A program made the position numbers and the translations under genes. A DNA stretch of 34,537 nucleotides from Akkermansiaceae bacterium (GTDB taxonomy: Bacteria > Verrucomicrobiota > Verrucomicrobiia > Verrucomicrobiales > Akkermansiaceae), in the NCBI GenBank assembly GCA_026461385.1, contig JAPJNB010000042.1:1-34537 (forward strand), in the 5' to 3' direction. Positions 1-7,974 of this stretch are shown here, one piece after another; the stretch's first letter is position 1, and the number at the start of each line of letters is the position of its first letter. The notes under the pieces were generated by a model, which made no database searches, was not told where the DNA came from, and saw only the letters and a list, made by a program, of their open reading frames with translations.

Positions 1-92
1 AACTTTTGTTGGACCGGGGATTTCGCGTGGCGATGGGCGGCAAAACGCCGTCGGTCGGCTTGGTTCCAGCATCCAAACCTAAGGCAAAGTGA
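1..92 (+). CDS. 3' end of an unidentified protein (5' truncated by window edge)
   Basis: Reading from base 3 the frame is open and ends in a TGA at 90-92, giving a 29-residue tail that finishes in the Lys-rich stretch PASKPKAK. The TGA overlaps the ATG of the next gene (TGATG), the arrangement expected for translationally coupled neighbours, which is the main reason for calling it coding. Too little is left to name the family. Because the next gene looks TonB-like, an ExbD-type or other envelope partner is conceivable, but the tail itself does not show this. Confidence 0.55.
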   Translation, partial: LLLDRGFRVAMGGKTPSVGLVPASKPKAK

Positions 93-883
93 TGGCGGAT
101 TCCGGGGTTCGATCGCACCGTTTGACGAAAGATCTCGAGAGTGTCTTTCGCTGGCGTGGGGGCACGAATCCGGTTTTCCCCGGAGTGGTTGCGTTGGCGG
201 TGGTGGGCTTGGGATTTGCTTTTTTTATCACCTCGGTGCGCATTCAGGTGACGGTCCCAGAGGTCGTCCCGCAGCGGAAAGCCTCGGTCATTTACTTGCA
301 GGACGATCCGCAAGGCCGGGCCTTGTCGCTGAGGGCTCAGGAAGGCGGGCCGTTCCCGTCGAGGTTTGAACCGGCGCAGTGGGAAGGTTTTGAGGGACTG
401 GAAGCGGCGGCACGAGCGGCGGCACAAATTCCGCGTGAGCCTTACGTCCCAGCCATGGTGGACTTGCCGGTTGAGAATCAGGTCAAGCCCATGCCGCTTG
501 CGAACAAGGACGTGCGGGTTTTCCCCTCGCACCCGATCACGTCGAGACCGATCACCGAACCCGTGCAGTCAAAAATCACTCCGACTCTCTACCCCCTCTC
601 TGGCATTTCCCAGCAGGAGCTTCCCGCGGTGTTGCCGAATTTCGATCCGCCGGTGACCGCGGCGATGTCGTCGACCTCCTGGCGGTTTTTGATTCGTCTG
701 ACGGCGGCCGGAGTGGTGGCGGAATGTGTTTCGTTAGAAAAAGGTGGTGAATCCGGAGCCGCCGACCTCGAAGCGTGGCTGCACCGGATTCAGTTCACGC
801 CAGCGCCCGAGAAGCCGGACCGTTGGATCGCGCTCGGCATTGGATTCACCAATACCTCCACCCATGGAACTGACGCTCACTGA
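92..883 (+). CDS. TonB-like single-pass membrane protein (hypothetical)
   Basis: This 263-residue protein starts at ATG 92, which overlaps the preceding stop as TGATG; a GTG three bases earlier is also in frame. It has a short basic cytoplasmic N-terminus, one hydrophobic segment at about residues 28-48, a long Pro-rich linker (about 60-190) and a compact C-terminal domain at about 200-255. The C-terminal pattern, a beta strand (WRFLIRLTAAG), a Cys, a Leu-rich helix, then FTPAP and a last strand, resembles the TonB C-terminal fold, and the overall architecture matches energy transducers that span the periplasm. The resemblance is by eye and weak, so the function is an inference. It overlaps the next gene by 20 bases, suggesting one operon. 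Confidence 0.6.
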   Translation: MADSGVRSHRLTKDLESVFRWRGGTNPVFPGVVALAVVGLGFAFFITSVRIQVTVPEVVPQRKASVIYLQDDPQGRALSLRAQEGGPFPSRFEPAQWEGFEGLEAAARAAAQIPREPYVPAMVDLPVENQVKPMPLANKDVRVFPSHPITSRPITEPVQSKITPTLYPLSGISQQELPAVLPNFDPPVTAAMSSTSWRFLIRLTAAGVVAECVSLEKGGESGAADLEAWLHRIQFTPAPEKPDRWIALGIGFTNTSTHGTDAH

Positions 884-1103
884 CTTCGTGTTCTACACCC
901 TGCTTGGCAGCATGGGTTTGGTGCTATGTTTCACCCTGGTTTCGCGGACGCTGCATGTCCGAGCCGAAAAGCGCTCGCTCGCAAACCGGGTGATTTGCCG
1001 ACTGTGCTTGCACGCCTTTGAGGAAACGAGCTATGTGAGCATCGTCAAATGTCCAGTCTGTGGCGCAGCGAACGAAAAAGGCCGCTGCCGCCGCGTCGGT
1101 TGA
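864..1103 (+). CDS. Small membrane-anchored zinc-ribbon protein (hypothetical)
   Basis: This is a 79-residue protein starting at ATG 864, inside the end of the preceding gene but in another frame. A longer in-frame extension to 744 is not credible because it only reads antiparallel coding sequence of the neighbour. Residues about 8-28 form one transmembrane helix, followed by a basic stretch. A CRLC/CPVC pair (Cys spacing 2, about 19, 2) looks like a zinc ribbon facing the cytoplasm. Size and layout suggest a small accessory subunit for the upstream TonB-like protein, but no named family is recognised. Overlap with the upstream gene supports co-translation. Confidence 0.6.
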   Translation: MELTLTDFVFYTLLGSMGLVLCFTLVSRTLHVRAEKRSLANRVICRLCLHAFEETSYVSIVKCPVCGAANEKGRCRRVG

Positions 1104-1253
1104 TCCGGATCCACGGACTCACGAGCGGGCGGCAGCGCGGCGGATTTCCAGTGCATTCGCAGTGGCGGCGAATCAGGTGGGGCGATGAATTTTAGTGCAT
1201 TGTTAGCCGATTCCTGCTTTCCATCGCCGTGTTCACGCCGATTTCTTTTTCTC

Positions 1254-3053
1254 ATGTCCACCGAGCTGACCCGTAATTTCTCCATCATTGCCCACATCGA
1301 CCACGGGAAAACCACGCTGTCCGACCGCTTGATGGAGGCCACCAGCACCGTGACCATGCGGGAAAGCACCGCGCAGCAGCTCGATTCGATGGATCTGGAG
1401 CGGGAAAAGGGCATCACCATCAAGTCCCATCCGGTGGCGATGGAGTACAAGGCGAAGGATGGAAAAACCTATAAGCTCAACCTGCTCGACACTCCCGGCC
1501 ACGTGGATTTCTCCTACGAAGTTTCCCGCGCGCTTGCGGCGTGTGAGGGCGCCATTTTGATGGTCGACGCGGCTCAAGGCGTGGAAGCCCAGACGGTGGC
1601 CAATCTTCACCTCGCGTCCGAGCAGAACCTATTGATCATCCCGGTCCTCAACAAGATCGACCTGCCGGCGGCGGATGTCCCGAAGTGTAAAAAGCAGCTT
1701 GAGGAGATCCTGTGCATTCCCGCTGAAGATTGCATCCCGGCCTCGGCCAAGGCTGGCATCGGGATCGAGGATATTTTGGAGGCAATCGTCAACCGCGTGC
1801 CCGCCCCAGTCGAGAATCCGGACAAGCTCCTGCGCTGCTCGGTGTTTGATTCGCTCTACGACACCTACCGTGGAGTGGTTTCCTATGTGCGGGTCTTCTC
1901 GGGAACTGTTAGAAAAGGCCAGCGCGTCAAGCTGATGGCCACCGGCAAGACCTACGAGGTCAAAGAGGTCGGCGTGTTCACTCCGAAGATGAGTGCGCGA
2001 GACATTCTCACGGCGGGCGATGTGGGCTACGTGATTGCCAACATGAAATCGGCGAGCGAGGTGAAAGTGGGCGACACGATGACCGACAACACCCATCCGT
2101 GTCCCGAGGCGTTGCCGGGCTACAAGGAAATCCAGCCGATGGTTTTTTCCGGAATCTACCCAGTGGATTCATCGGACTACGAGGCGCTCAAGCTGGCCAT
2201 GGGCAAGCTGCAGATTAACGACCCCGCGTTCACCTACGCATCCGAGAGTTCGACCGCGCTTGGGTTTGGATTCCGCTGCGGGTTCCTTGGTCTGCTGCAC
2301 ATGGAGATCATTCAAGAGCGCTTGCGGCGTGAGTTCGACATGGATGTGATTTCGACCTATCCGTCGGTGATTTACAATGTGACCATGACCGATGGCACCG
2401 AGCGCATCATTGACAACCCGACGCTTTTCCCCGACCCGCAAGGGATCCAAGAAATCCGCGAGCCGGTCGTGAATGTGTACATCATGGTGCCCGGCGAATA
2501 CATCGGCGACATGATGCAGTTGGTGCTCGAAAAACGCGGCGAGGTCACCAACACCGAGACCATCGACGACACCCGCGTGATGCTTTCGTGCGTTCTTCCG
2601 CTGTCGGAAATCTTGGTGGACTTCAACGACAAGCTCAAGTCGATGACGCGCGGCTACGGGTCGATGGACTACGAACATGCGGGGTACCGCGCTGCGAAAA
2701 TGGTCAAGATGGACATGCTCATCGCCGGAGATCCGGTCGAGGCGTTTTCGACGATCGTCCACCGCGACAAGGCCGAGTCTTACGGGCGGATGCTTGCGGG
2801 CAAGTTGAAGGAGGTGATCCCGTCGCATCTTTTTGTCGTGGCCATCCAGGCGGCGGTTGGTGGGAAAATCGTCGCGCGGGAATCGATTTCTGCCATGCGC
2901 AAGAATGTGACGGCCAAGTGCTACGGCGGTGACATCACCCGGAAGCGCAAGCTGCTCGAAAAGCAGAAAGAGGGCAAAAAGAAGATGAAGATGTTCGGCA
3001 AGGTGAATATCCCCCAAGATGCCTTCATCAAGGTGCTCAAGAGCGGGGATTGA
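1254..3053 (+). CDS. lepA: Elongation factor 4 (LepA), ribosome-associated GTPase
   Basis: A 599-residue translational GTPase of the LepA/EF4 family, which acts on the ribosome and affects back-translocation and initiation. All G motifs are present: AHIDHGKTT at 13-21, DTPGH at 79-83, NKID at 133-136 and SAK at 164-166. EF-G-like domains II, III and V follow. The LepA-specific C-terminal domain is complete and ends with the basic YGGDITRKRKLLEKQKEGKK region, which distinguishes it from EF-G. The start is ATG 1254, where the family N-terminus (STELTRNFSIIAHIDH) begins; the upstream in-frame ATG at 1185 would add 23 residues unlike the family. The leader is pyrimidine-rich (TTTCTTTTTCTC) with no Shine-Dalgarno motif. 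Length is normal for the family. Confidence 0.97.
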   Translation: MSTELTRNFSIIAHIDHGKTTLSDRLMEATSTVTMRESTAQQLDSMDLEREKGITIKSHPVAMEYKAKDGKTYKLNLLDTPGHVDFSYEVSRALAACEGAILMVDAAQGVEAQTVANLHLASEQNLLIIPVLNKIDLPAADVPKCKKQLEEILCIPAEDCIPASAKAGIGIEDILEAIVNRVPAPVENPDKLLRCSVFDSLYDTYRGVVSYVRVFSGTVRKGQRVKLMATGKTYEVKEVGVFTPKMSARDILTAGDVGYVIANMKSASEVKVGDTMTDNTHPCPEALPGYKEIQPMVFSGIYPVDSSDYEALKLAMGKLQINDPAFTYASESSTALGFGFRCGFLGLLHMEIIQERLRREFDMDVISTYPSVIYNVTMTDGTERIIDNPTLFPDPQGIQEIREPVVNVYIMVPGEYIGDMMQLVLEKRGEVTNTETIDDTRVMLSCVLPLSEILVDFNDKLKSMTRGYGSMDYEHAGYRAAKMVKMDMLIAGDPVEAFSTIVHRDKAESYGRMLAGKLKEVIPSHLFVVAIQAAVGGKIVARESISAMRKNVTAKCYGGDITRKRKLLEKQKEGKKKMKMFGKVNIPQDAFIKVLKSGD

Positions 3054-3092
3054 TGCCGATTGCCAGCAGGCACGGGCAAGAGGCTTTGGCAA

Positions 3093-3213
3093 TGCGGCTT
3101 AAGCCTGAAATCCGCAGTGGGATAGGCCGCTGGGAGGCCTCCTTTAGGCTCAGCGGCAGGGCTCTGAGATGCCTGAGGCTCGGTTTGCCAGTCCATGGGC
3201 TCCGAGTCGCCTC
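3093..3213. repeat. Cluster of three inverted repeats downstream of lepA
   Basis: Three hairpins lie side by side: TGCGG/CCGCA at 3093-3097/3112-3116; GCCGCTG/CAGCGGC at 3126-3132/3151-3157 with an inner GGCCT/AGGCT pairing; and GAGG+CTCGG paired with CCGAG+CCTC at 3175-3183/3202-3213 with a 3-base bulge. None is followed by a T-run, so a simple intrinsic terminator for lepA is unlikely. The whole gap 3054-3423 has no credible gene; open frames on both strands there look like chance reads through GC-rich palindromes. It could be a REP-type dispersed element or a structured 3' UTR. Confidence 0.45.
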
Positions 3214-3340
3214 TGGCTTCCGGTGTTCGATGCGGAGCGGGAAAAATGGGCTGGCTCCCTTGCAACGAAGTTCCTGTCTTCTCGCCAAGACGCCGCCCTT
3301 GTACTCATTCTGGTGGGCATTTTCGCTGCTGCCAGAAAAT

Positions 3341-3376
3341 GAAAAAGCCAGCGAACCAAGAACTGGCTCGCTGGCT
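3341..3376 (-). terminator. Intrinsic terminator of the PEP-CTERM gene
   Basis: On the minus strand a 9-bp perfect stem, AGCCAGCGA paired with TCGCTGGCT (3368-3376 with 3346-3354), is followed directly by TTTTTC. It lies about 50 bases past the stop codon of the minus-strand gene 3424-4236, the expected position and orientation for its Rho-independent terminator. Confidence 0.75.
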
Positions 3377-3423
3377 GATGAATGGATCGCAGTTCTAAGT
3401 GACGAGAGCTGCCGGAGAGCCAA

Positions 3424-4236
3424 TTAAGCGCTGTGCTTTCTGCGGCGAGCCATCAGCATGCCAGCGGCACCCAGACCGAGGAGACCGAGGGCAGAAGGTT
3501 CTGGGACGGTGGTGATGTTGATGTTATCCAAAAACGCATCCTGAGTCGAGGCACCTGTGTTGGCGTTGAACGCGAAGGTGTCGCCCATCACTGGAGCAAA
3601 CGATCCGGTGCTGATGTTGCTGAAGACGGTAGTGCCACCGTAGTACACGCTCACAAGATTGTTCGCCCAGTTGACCGTTACATTGCGGTAGTTTGAGCTC
3701 GAAAAGGACTTCGGAACAAAAGGGACAGTGTCGGTGTTGTTGGCGAGACGGACTCCGTCTAGCAAAAGCTCGATCGACTTCGGATCACTGCCACCATTGC
3801 TGTAGGTGTCCCAGACCACCGAAAGCATCGAACCGGTTTTCACACGCGTGGAGTCATACATCCCTTGGTCGTTACCAAAGGACGAAGCGGTCGTCTTGAT
3901 CGTACCGAAATTGAACGAAAAGGCATCCGCTGGGGTATTGTCACTTTTGAATAAAAGGTCAAAGCTCGCGGAGAAACTCGACGTCGTGTGGGTCGGCTCC
4001 AGGCTCGGCAGGAAATAACTCGCGTTCTGGCTCTGAATGTTGTCTTGAGTTAGACGGAACCCCGGGTTTCCGGTCCAAGCGCCAACTGTGGTCGCCTCAG
4101 TGTTGCCGGTTCTGACGATCGAGCCGTCATTGAAGTTAGACCCGCTTGAGAACGAGTTGAAGTTTTGGATGTAGCTGCCGGCAAAGGCAGACGAGGCTGT
4201 GACGCCAAGGAGGGTTGAGATAAGGACTTTTTTCAT
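3424..4236 (-). CDS. PEP-CTERM-anchored secreted protein, lectin-like beta-sandwich
   Basis: A 270-residue secreted protein. MKKVLISTLLGVTASSAFA is a clear signal peptide with cleavage after AFA. The start is taken at ATG 4236 rather than the in-frame ATG seven codons upstream, because this gives a standard signal peptide. The mature part is Ser/Thr/Asn-rich with alternating strands, DAFSFNFGT and a VVWDTYSNGG stretch, which suggests a concanavalin/L-type lectin-like beta sandwich (inference). The C-terminus has VPEPSALGLLGLGAAG, a hydrophobic helix and RRRK, the PEP-CTERM signal recognised by exosortase-type transpeptidases, so the protein is probably processed and moved to the cell surface or matrix. 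It is monocistronic, divergent from the efflux operon. No ligand can be assigned. Confidence 0.85.
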   Translation of the reverse strand: MKKVLISTLLGVTASSAFAGSYIQNFNSFSSGSNFNDGSIVRTGNTEATTVGAWTGNPGFRLTQDNIQSQNASYFLPSLEPTHTTSSFSASFDLLFKSDNTPADAFSFNFGTIKTTASSFGNDQGMYDSTRVKTGSMLSVVWDTYSNGGSDPKSIELLLDGVRLANNTDTVPFVPKSFSSSNYRNVTVNWANNLVSVYYGGTTVFSNISTGSFAPVMGDTFAFNANTGASTQDAFLDNINITTVPEPSALGLLGLGAAGMLMARRRKHSA

Positions 4237-4516
4237 AATTTGGTTAGGCTGTTTCAAGAAGTGCGTGAGTGCTTTATTCGCTCTAACCTAACCTAGCAAC
4301 AAAAAAGTCAGAAAAACCTGAAAAAGGTGCAATGCTCCCGAATCATGGGCCCCAGCGGGACGAATGCGCGGAAGAATGGGGAATCCGGCATCGAAATGCG
4401 TGGGAATTTTGAACAGGGAGTAAGTTTGGGGCCGCCACTTGCGTACGAGCAAACCAGCCACTTCGGGTTATTTGCTTTCCAGCGGGGCCAAGGCGAAGTT
4501 CTCGACAGACCATTTC

Positions 4517-5914
4517 ATGAAATTTTTCAACTCCACCTTGTTCGCCGGATTTTGCCTGTTCGGGATGTGTGGATGTGGGTTGGAGTCCATGGTTGGGCAT
4601 CAGCGGCATTCGCTGCCGACGGAGTGGAAACATGCGGGTGGATTTCCCGTGGGGTCGGCGGATCGTGATCTCGCACATTGGTGGAACCGCTTTGAAGATC
4701 CCACCCTGACCAAAGTCATCGCAGAGGCGCTCAAAAACAGCCCGAACATGGCATCGGCCTCCGCGCGAGTGCGGGAGTCCCAAGCTCGGAGGAGCTCGGA
4801 GGCGGCCGCACTTTTCCCGACGCTCAGTGGCTCGACGTCCGTCGCGTCGAGCACCTCATGGTTCGATGCGGGTGGGCAGGATTCGCAATCGTCGTCTGCC
4901 GCGCGCCTCAATGCCGCATGGGAGGTGGATCTTTTCGGAAAACGTCGCAGCTCGCTTGAGGCGGCGGCGGCGCAGCTTGGTGCGACCCAAGAGAATTTTC
5001 GTTCCGTCCAAGCGGCGCTCGCCTCCGAGATTGCGATCGCTTACACCACCCTGCGGGTAAACGAGGCCGGGCTCCAAGTGCTTCTTCGCACGATCAAGAC
5101 CCGCGAGGAAACCAGCCGACTAGCCAACTGGCGGAAGGATGCGGGTGAGGCAGATTCATTAGAATCGGATCAAGCCGTGACCAGCCTTGAGCAAGCCCGC
5201 GCCGGGCAGCCCGCACTCGAACAATCGATTTCCCAAACCCGCAACCTCATCGCCCGTCTCTCCGGTGAGAACCCCGGTGCGCTTGACGCCTTGCTCGGTG
5301 CTGGCAAACAAGCGATTCCGAATCCATCGCGAACGCTCGCCATTGGCATCCCTGCCGACACGCTTCGCCAGCGGCCCGACGTGCGCATCGCGGGCTACCA
5401 GCTCCTCGCGGCGGCGGCGACGAGCCGTGTGGTCCAAGCGGAACGCTTCCCCACGCTCAGCCTCACGGGATCGCTCGGCGTAAACGCGCTGGGTGCTGGG
5501 AAAATTTTCAATCCGGAAACCACCACCGCCGGGGTCATCGCTGGGCTCTCCGGGCCGATCTTTGATGCCGGCCGCATCCGTTCGAACATCCAAGCTCAGT
5601 CCGCCGTCGAGGAGCAGACTTTTCAAAATTATCGGTCCACCATTCTAACGGCACTCTCGGAGGTCGAGGACTCGCTCATCGCTTGCCGTCGCACGACCGA
5701 GCGGCTCGTGATCCTCGAGAAGGCCACGGCCGCCGCGAGAGAAGCGGCTGGACTTGCCCAGCAACGCTACGAGGCGGGAGTCACCGACATCCTCACGGTG
5801 CTCGATGCCCAACGCTCGTTGCTCGGCCTCGAAGACAGCCTCTTCAGCACCCGTGCCAGCCGTGCCATCGCCTACATCCGACTCTACAAAGCACTTGGCG
5901 GCGGTTGGTCCTGA
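4517..5914 (+). CDS. Outer-membrane efflux lipoprotein, TolC-like (NodT/OprM family)
   Basis: A 465-residue outer-membrane channel subunit. The start at ATG 4517 gives a short signal peptide ending in the Cys-rich FGMCGCG lipobox, so the mature protein is probably lipidated at Cys18 or Cys20. Two OEP repeats are visible. In the first, WNRFEDPTL, then LNAAWEVDLFGKRRSS. In the second, IPADTLRQRPDVRIAGYQL, then LSGPIFDAGRIRSNIQA and LTALSEVEDSL, and finally QQRYEAGVTDILTVLDAQR. These are hallmark motifs of NodT/OprM-type factors. It is the first gene of an operon with an adaptor, an ABC ATPase and an FtsX-type permease and would form the exit duct of that pump. Only 22 bases separate it from the adaptor gene. 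An in-frame upstream ATG at 4439 is rejected because it would bury the signal peptide. Confidence 0.93.
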   Translation: MKFFNSTLFAGFCLFGMCGCGLESMVGHQRHSLPTEWKHAGGFPVGSADRDLAHWWNRFEDPTLTKVIAEALKNSPNMASASARVRESQARRSSEAAALFPTLSGSTSVASSTSWFDAGGQDSQSSSAARLNAAWEVDLFGKRRSSLEAAAAQLGATQENFRSVQAALASEIAIAYTTLRVNEAGLQVLLRTIKTREETSRLANWRKDAGEADSLESDQAVTSLEQARAGQPALEQSISQTRNLIARLSGENPGALDALLGAGKQAIPNPSRTLAIGIPADTLRQRPDVRIAGYQLLAAAATSRVVQAERFPTLSLTGSLGVNALGAGKIFNPETTTAGVIAGLSGPIFDAGRIRSNIQAQSAVEEQTFQNYRSTILTALSEVEDSLIACRRTTERLVILEKATAAAREAAGLAQQRYEAGVTDILTVLDAQRSLLGLEDSLFSTRASRAIAYIRLYKALGGGWS

Positions 5915-5936
5915 GCATTTCCCCGATTTCCACTTC

Positions 5937-7238
5937 ATGAAAAAAGACGTATCCAGCAAGGAGCTCACCGAAATTCTAACTCAGGCGAAGCCGCGCCATC
6001 CGATCATTCAATGGTCAGGCGCTGCGGCGGCGGTGCTTCTAATCGGCTTGGGATTCTGGTACTACGAGAGGAATTCCAACAAAGAGCTTGGGCCGATTTA
6101 TAGCACCCACGAGCTTGAGCGAGGTGACCTCTCGCTCATCATCACCGCCACTGGAAACCTTGCTCCGACGAATCAAGTCACCGTGGGCAGCGAACTTTCT
6201 GGGACGGTCGCGGAAGTTTATGTCGACACCAATGACGTGGTAAAAAAAGGCCAGCCGATCGCCCAGTTGGACACCGCAAAGCTCACCCAGCAGACCGAGC
6301 GTGCTCGTGCGATTCTGCTCGCCGCCAAGGCCCGCGTGAGCCAGACGAACGCGACTTTGTTAGAGAATCGTGCGTCGCTTGCGCGGTTTGAGGAACTCCG
6401 CCGGATCAGTGGTGGGAAAACGCCATCCAAGGCCGCGATGGACTCGGCGTCTGCGGCGGTTGAGCGGGCAAAGGCCGATCTTGAAAGCGCCAACGCCTCG
6501 GTCGCGCAAACGGAAGCGGATGTGAAGGCGATCGAGCGCGATCTTTCCAAGGCCGTCATCCGCTCGCCAGTCGATGGGATTGTTTTGACGCGTTCGATTC
6601 AAGTCGGCCAGACGGTGGCCGCTTCGTTCACCGCGCCGATCCTTTTTCTCATCGCGGAGGACTTGCGGAAAATGGACTTGGTGGTGACGGTCGCCGAGGC
6701 CGACATTGGCCGCGTGGCGGATGGACAGCCGGCGTCGTTCACCGTGGATGCTTGGCCATCACGGACCTACACGGCGATGGTCAAGCGCGTGGCTTTCGGC
6801 TCCGTCATCACGAACAATGTGGTGACTTACAACACCCAACTCGGCGTCGACAATGACGACCTGAGCTTGCGCCCTGGCATGACGGCGACGGCAGACATTG
6901 CGGTGGCGAAGCGGGAAAAAGTGTTGTTAGTGCCAAACGCCGCGCTGCGTTTTGATCCGGCAGCGGTCGAGCAACTCAGCAAATCCACCGAGCCCAAGCG
7001 GACGCTCGTCCAAAGCCTCTCGCCGGGTGGAGGTCGCCGGCTGTGGCGGGGGGATTCTTCGCCGCTGCCGGTCCCGCGCTCGACGGGCCCGACGGTGTGG
7101 ATTCTCAAAGATGGCAAGCCCGCCGCCGTTTCCGTGCAGACCGGGCTCAGCGATGGCCGTGTCACCGAAGCCACGGGCGATGGCCTGTTAGAAGGTGCGC
7201 CGATCATTGTCAGTGCCAAGCCCGCGCCCACCTCATGA
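5937..7238 (+). CDS. macA: Periplasmic adaptor (membrane fusion protein), MacA-like
   Basis: A 433-residue HlyD/RND-type adaptor. Residues 26-43 form an N-terminal membrane anchor. A lipoyl half-motif follows (LAPTNQVTVGSELSGTVAEV and VKKGQPIAQLD), then a long alpha-helical hairpin rich in Ala, Glu and Gln (about 110-205), the second lipoyl half (AVIRSPVDGIVLTRSIQVGQ) and beta-barrel/MP domains (RPGMTATADIAV). This order and its position directly before an ABC ATPase and permease match MacA. The start at ATG 5937 is chosen because upstream in-frame sequence only re-reads the previous gene. The stop overlaps the start of the ATPase gene as ATGA, so the two are translationally coupled. A Pro/Gly/Arg-rich insert near residues 355-385 is unusual for MacA. 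Confidence 0.92.
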   Translation: MKKDVSSKELTEILTQAKPRHPIIQWSGAAAAVLLIGLGFWYYERNSNKELGPIYSTHELERGDLSLIITATGNLAPTNQVTVGSELSGTVAEVYVDTNDVVKKGQPIAQLDTAKLTQQTERARAILLAAKARVSQTNATLLENRASLARFEELRRISGGKTPSKAAMDSASAAVERAKADLESANASVAQTEADVKAIERDLSKAVIRSPVDGIVLTRSIQVGQTVAASFTAPILFLIAEDLRKMDLVVTVAEADIGRVADGQPASFTVDAWPSRTYTAMVKRVAFGSVITNNVVTYNTQLGVDNDDLSLRPGMTATADIAVAKREKVLLVPNAALRFDPAAVEQLSKSTEPKRTLVQSLSPGGGRRLWRGDSSPLPVPRSTGPTVWILKDGKPAAVSVQTGLSDGRVTEATGDGLLEGAPIIVSAKPAPTS

Positions 7239-7957
7239 GCGAAGAAAGACTCATTGAGCTTCACGGCCTCACGAAGACCTACGGCAAGGGCGATGCCGAG
7301 TTTAAAGCACTCAACGGCGTGGATCTCCAAATCAACGCGGGCGAGTTCGTCGCGGTCATGGGCCCTAGCGGGTCTGGTAAATCGACCTTGATGAATCTGT
7401 TAGGCTGCCTCGACACCCCGACGTCTGGCAGCTATATTTTCAAGGGGATTTCGGTAGGCGGCTTGAGCAAGGATCAACGTTCTTTGCTGCGTCGGCACGC
7501 GTTGGGTTTCATTTTTCAAGGTTTCAATCTGCTCGCGCGGACATCCGCGATTGAGAATGTCGAGCTGCCCCTGCTCTACCGCGGCTATTCCCAGAAGGAG
7601 CGCAAGCGGATGGCTCGTGAGGCGCTTGTGAGCGTGGGCATCGGGGACAAGGAGCGCAACACGCCCGCCGAGCTTTCGGGTGGCCAGCAGCAACGCGTAG
7701 CCATCGCCCGTGCGATCGTCACGAACCCAGGAACCCTTTTCGCCGACGAACCGACGGGCAATCTGGACTCAAGGACCACCGTCGAAATCATGGAGCTGCT
7801 TTGTCGGCTCAATGACGACCGGGGGATTTCGATCATCATGGTGACCCATGAAGATGAAGTGGCGTCTCATGCGAAACGGATCGTCCGCGTCCGGGACGGC
7901 TTGATCGAATCCGACGTCATCGCGCATGGGCGTTCTGGCCACGGTGCCATCCACTAA
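7235..7957 (+). CDS. ABC transporter ATPase, MacB/LolD type
   Basis: A 240-residue nucleotide-binding subunit. It has Walker A GPSGSGKS at 43-50, the Q-loop in FIFQGFNLL, signature LSGGQQQRVAIARA from 147, Walker B TLFADEPTGNLDS with the catalytic Glu, and the H-loop MVTHED with His205. The sequence is typical of the MacB/LolD branch that powers mechanotransmission through FtsX-like permeases rather than substrate import. The ATG overlaps the adaptor stop (ATGA). The stop TAA at 7955-7957 lies 17 bases before the permease start. In E. coli MacB these two parts are a single polypeptide; here they are separate genes. Confidence 0.95.
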   Translation: MSEERLIELHGLTKTYGKGDAEFKALNGVDLQINAGEFVAVMGPSGSGKSTLMNLLGCLDTPTSGSYIFKGISVGGLSKDQRSLLRRHALGFIFQGFNLLARTSAIENVELPLLYRGYSQKERKRMAREALVSVGIGDKERNTPAELSGGQQQRVAIARAIVTNPGTLFADEPTGNLDSRTTVEIMELLCRLNDDRGISIIMVTHEDEVASHAKRIVRVRDGLIESDVIAHGRSGHGAIH

Positions 7958-7974
7958 CTCATTTCTAACACGCC

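Noticed and set aside
3037..3427. Open frames on both strands between lepA and the PEP-CTERM gene
   Set aside because: They run through three palindromes and a terminator, overlap each other, and their translations show no recognisable pattern or plausible start.
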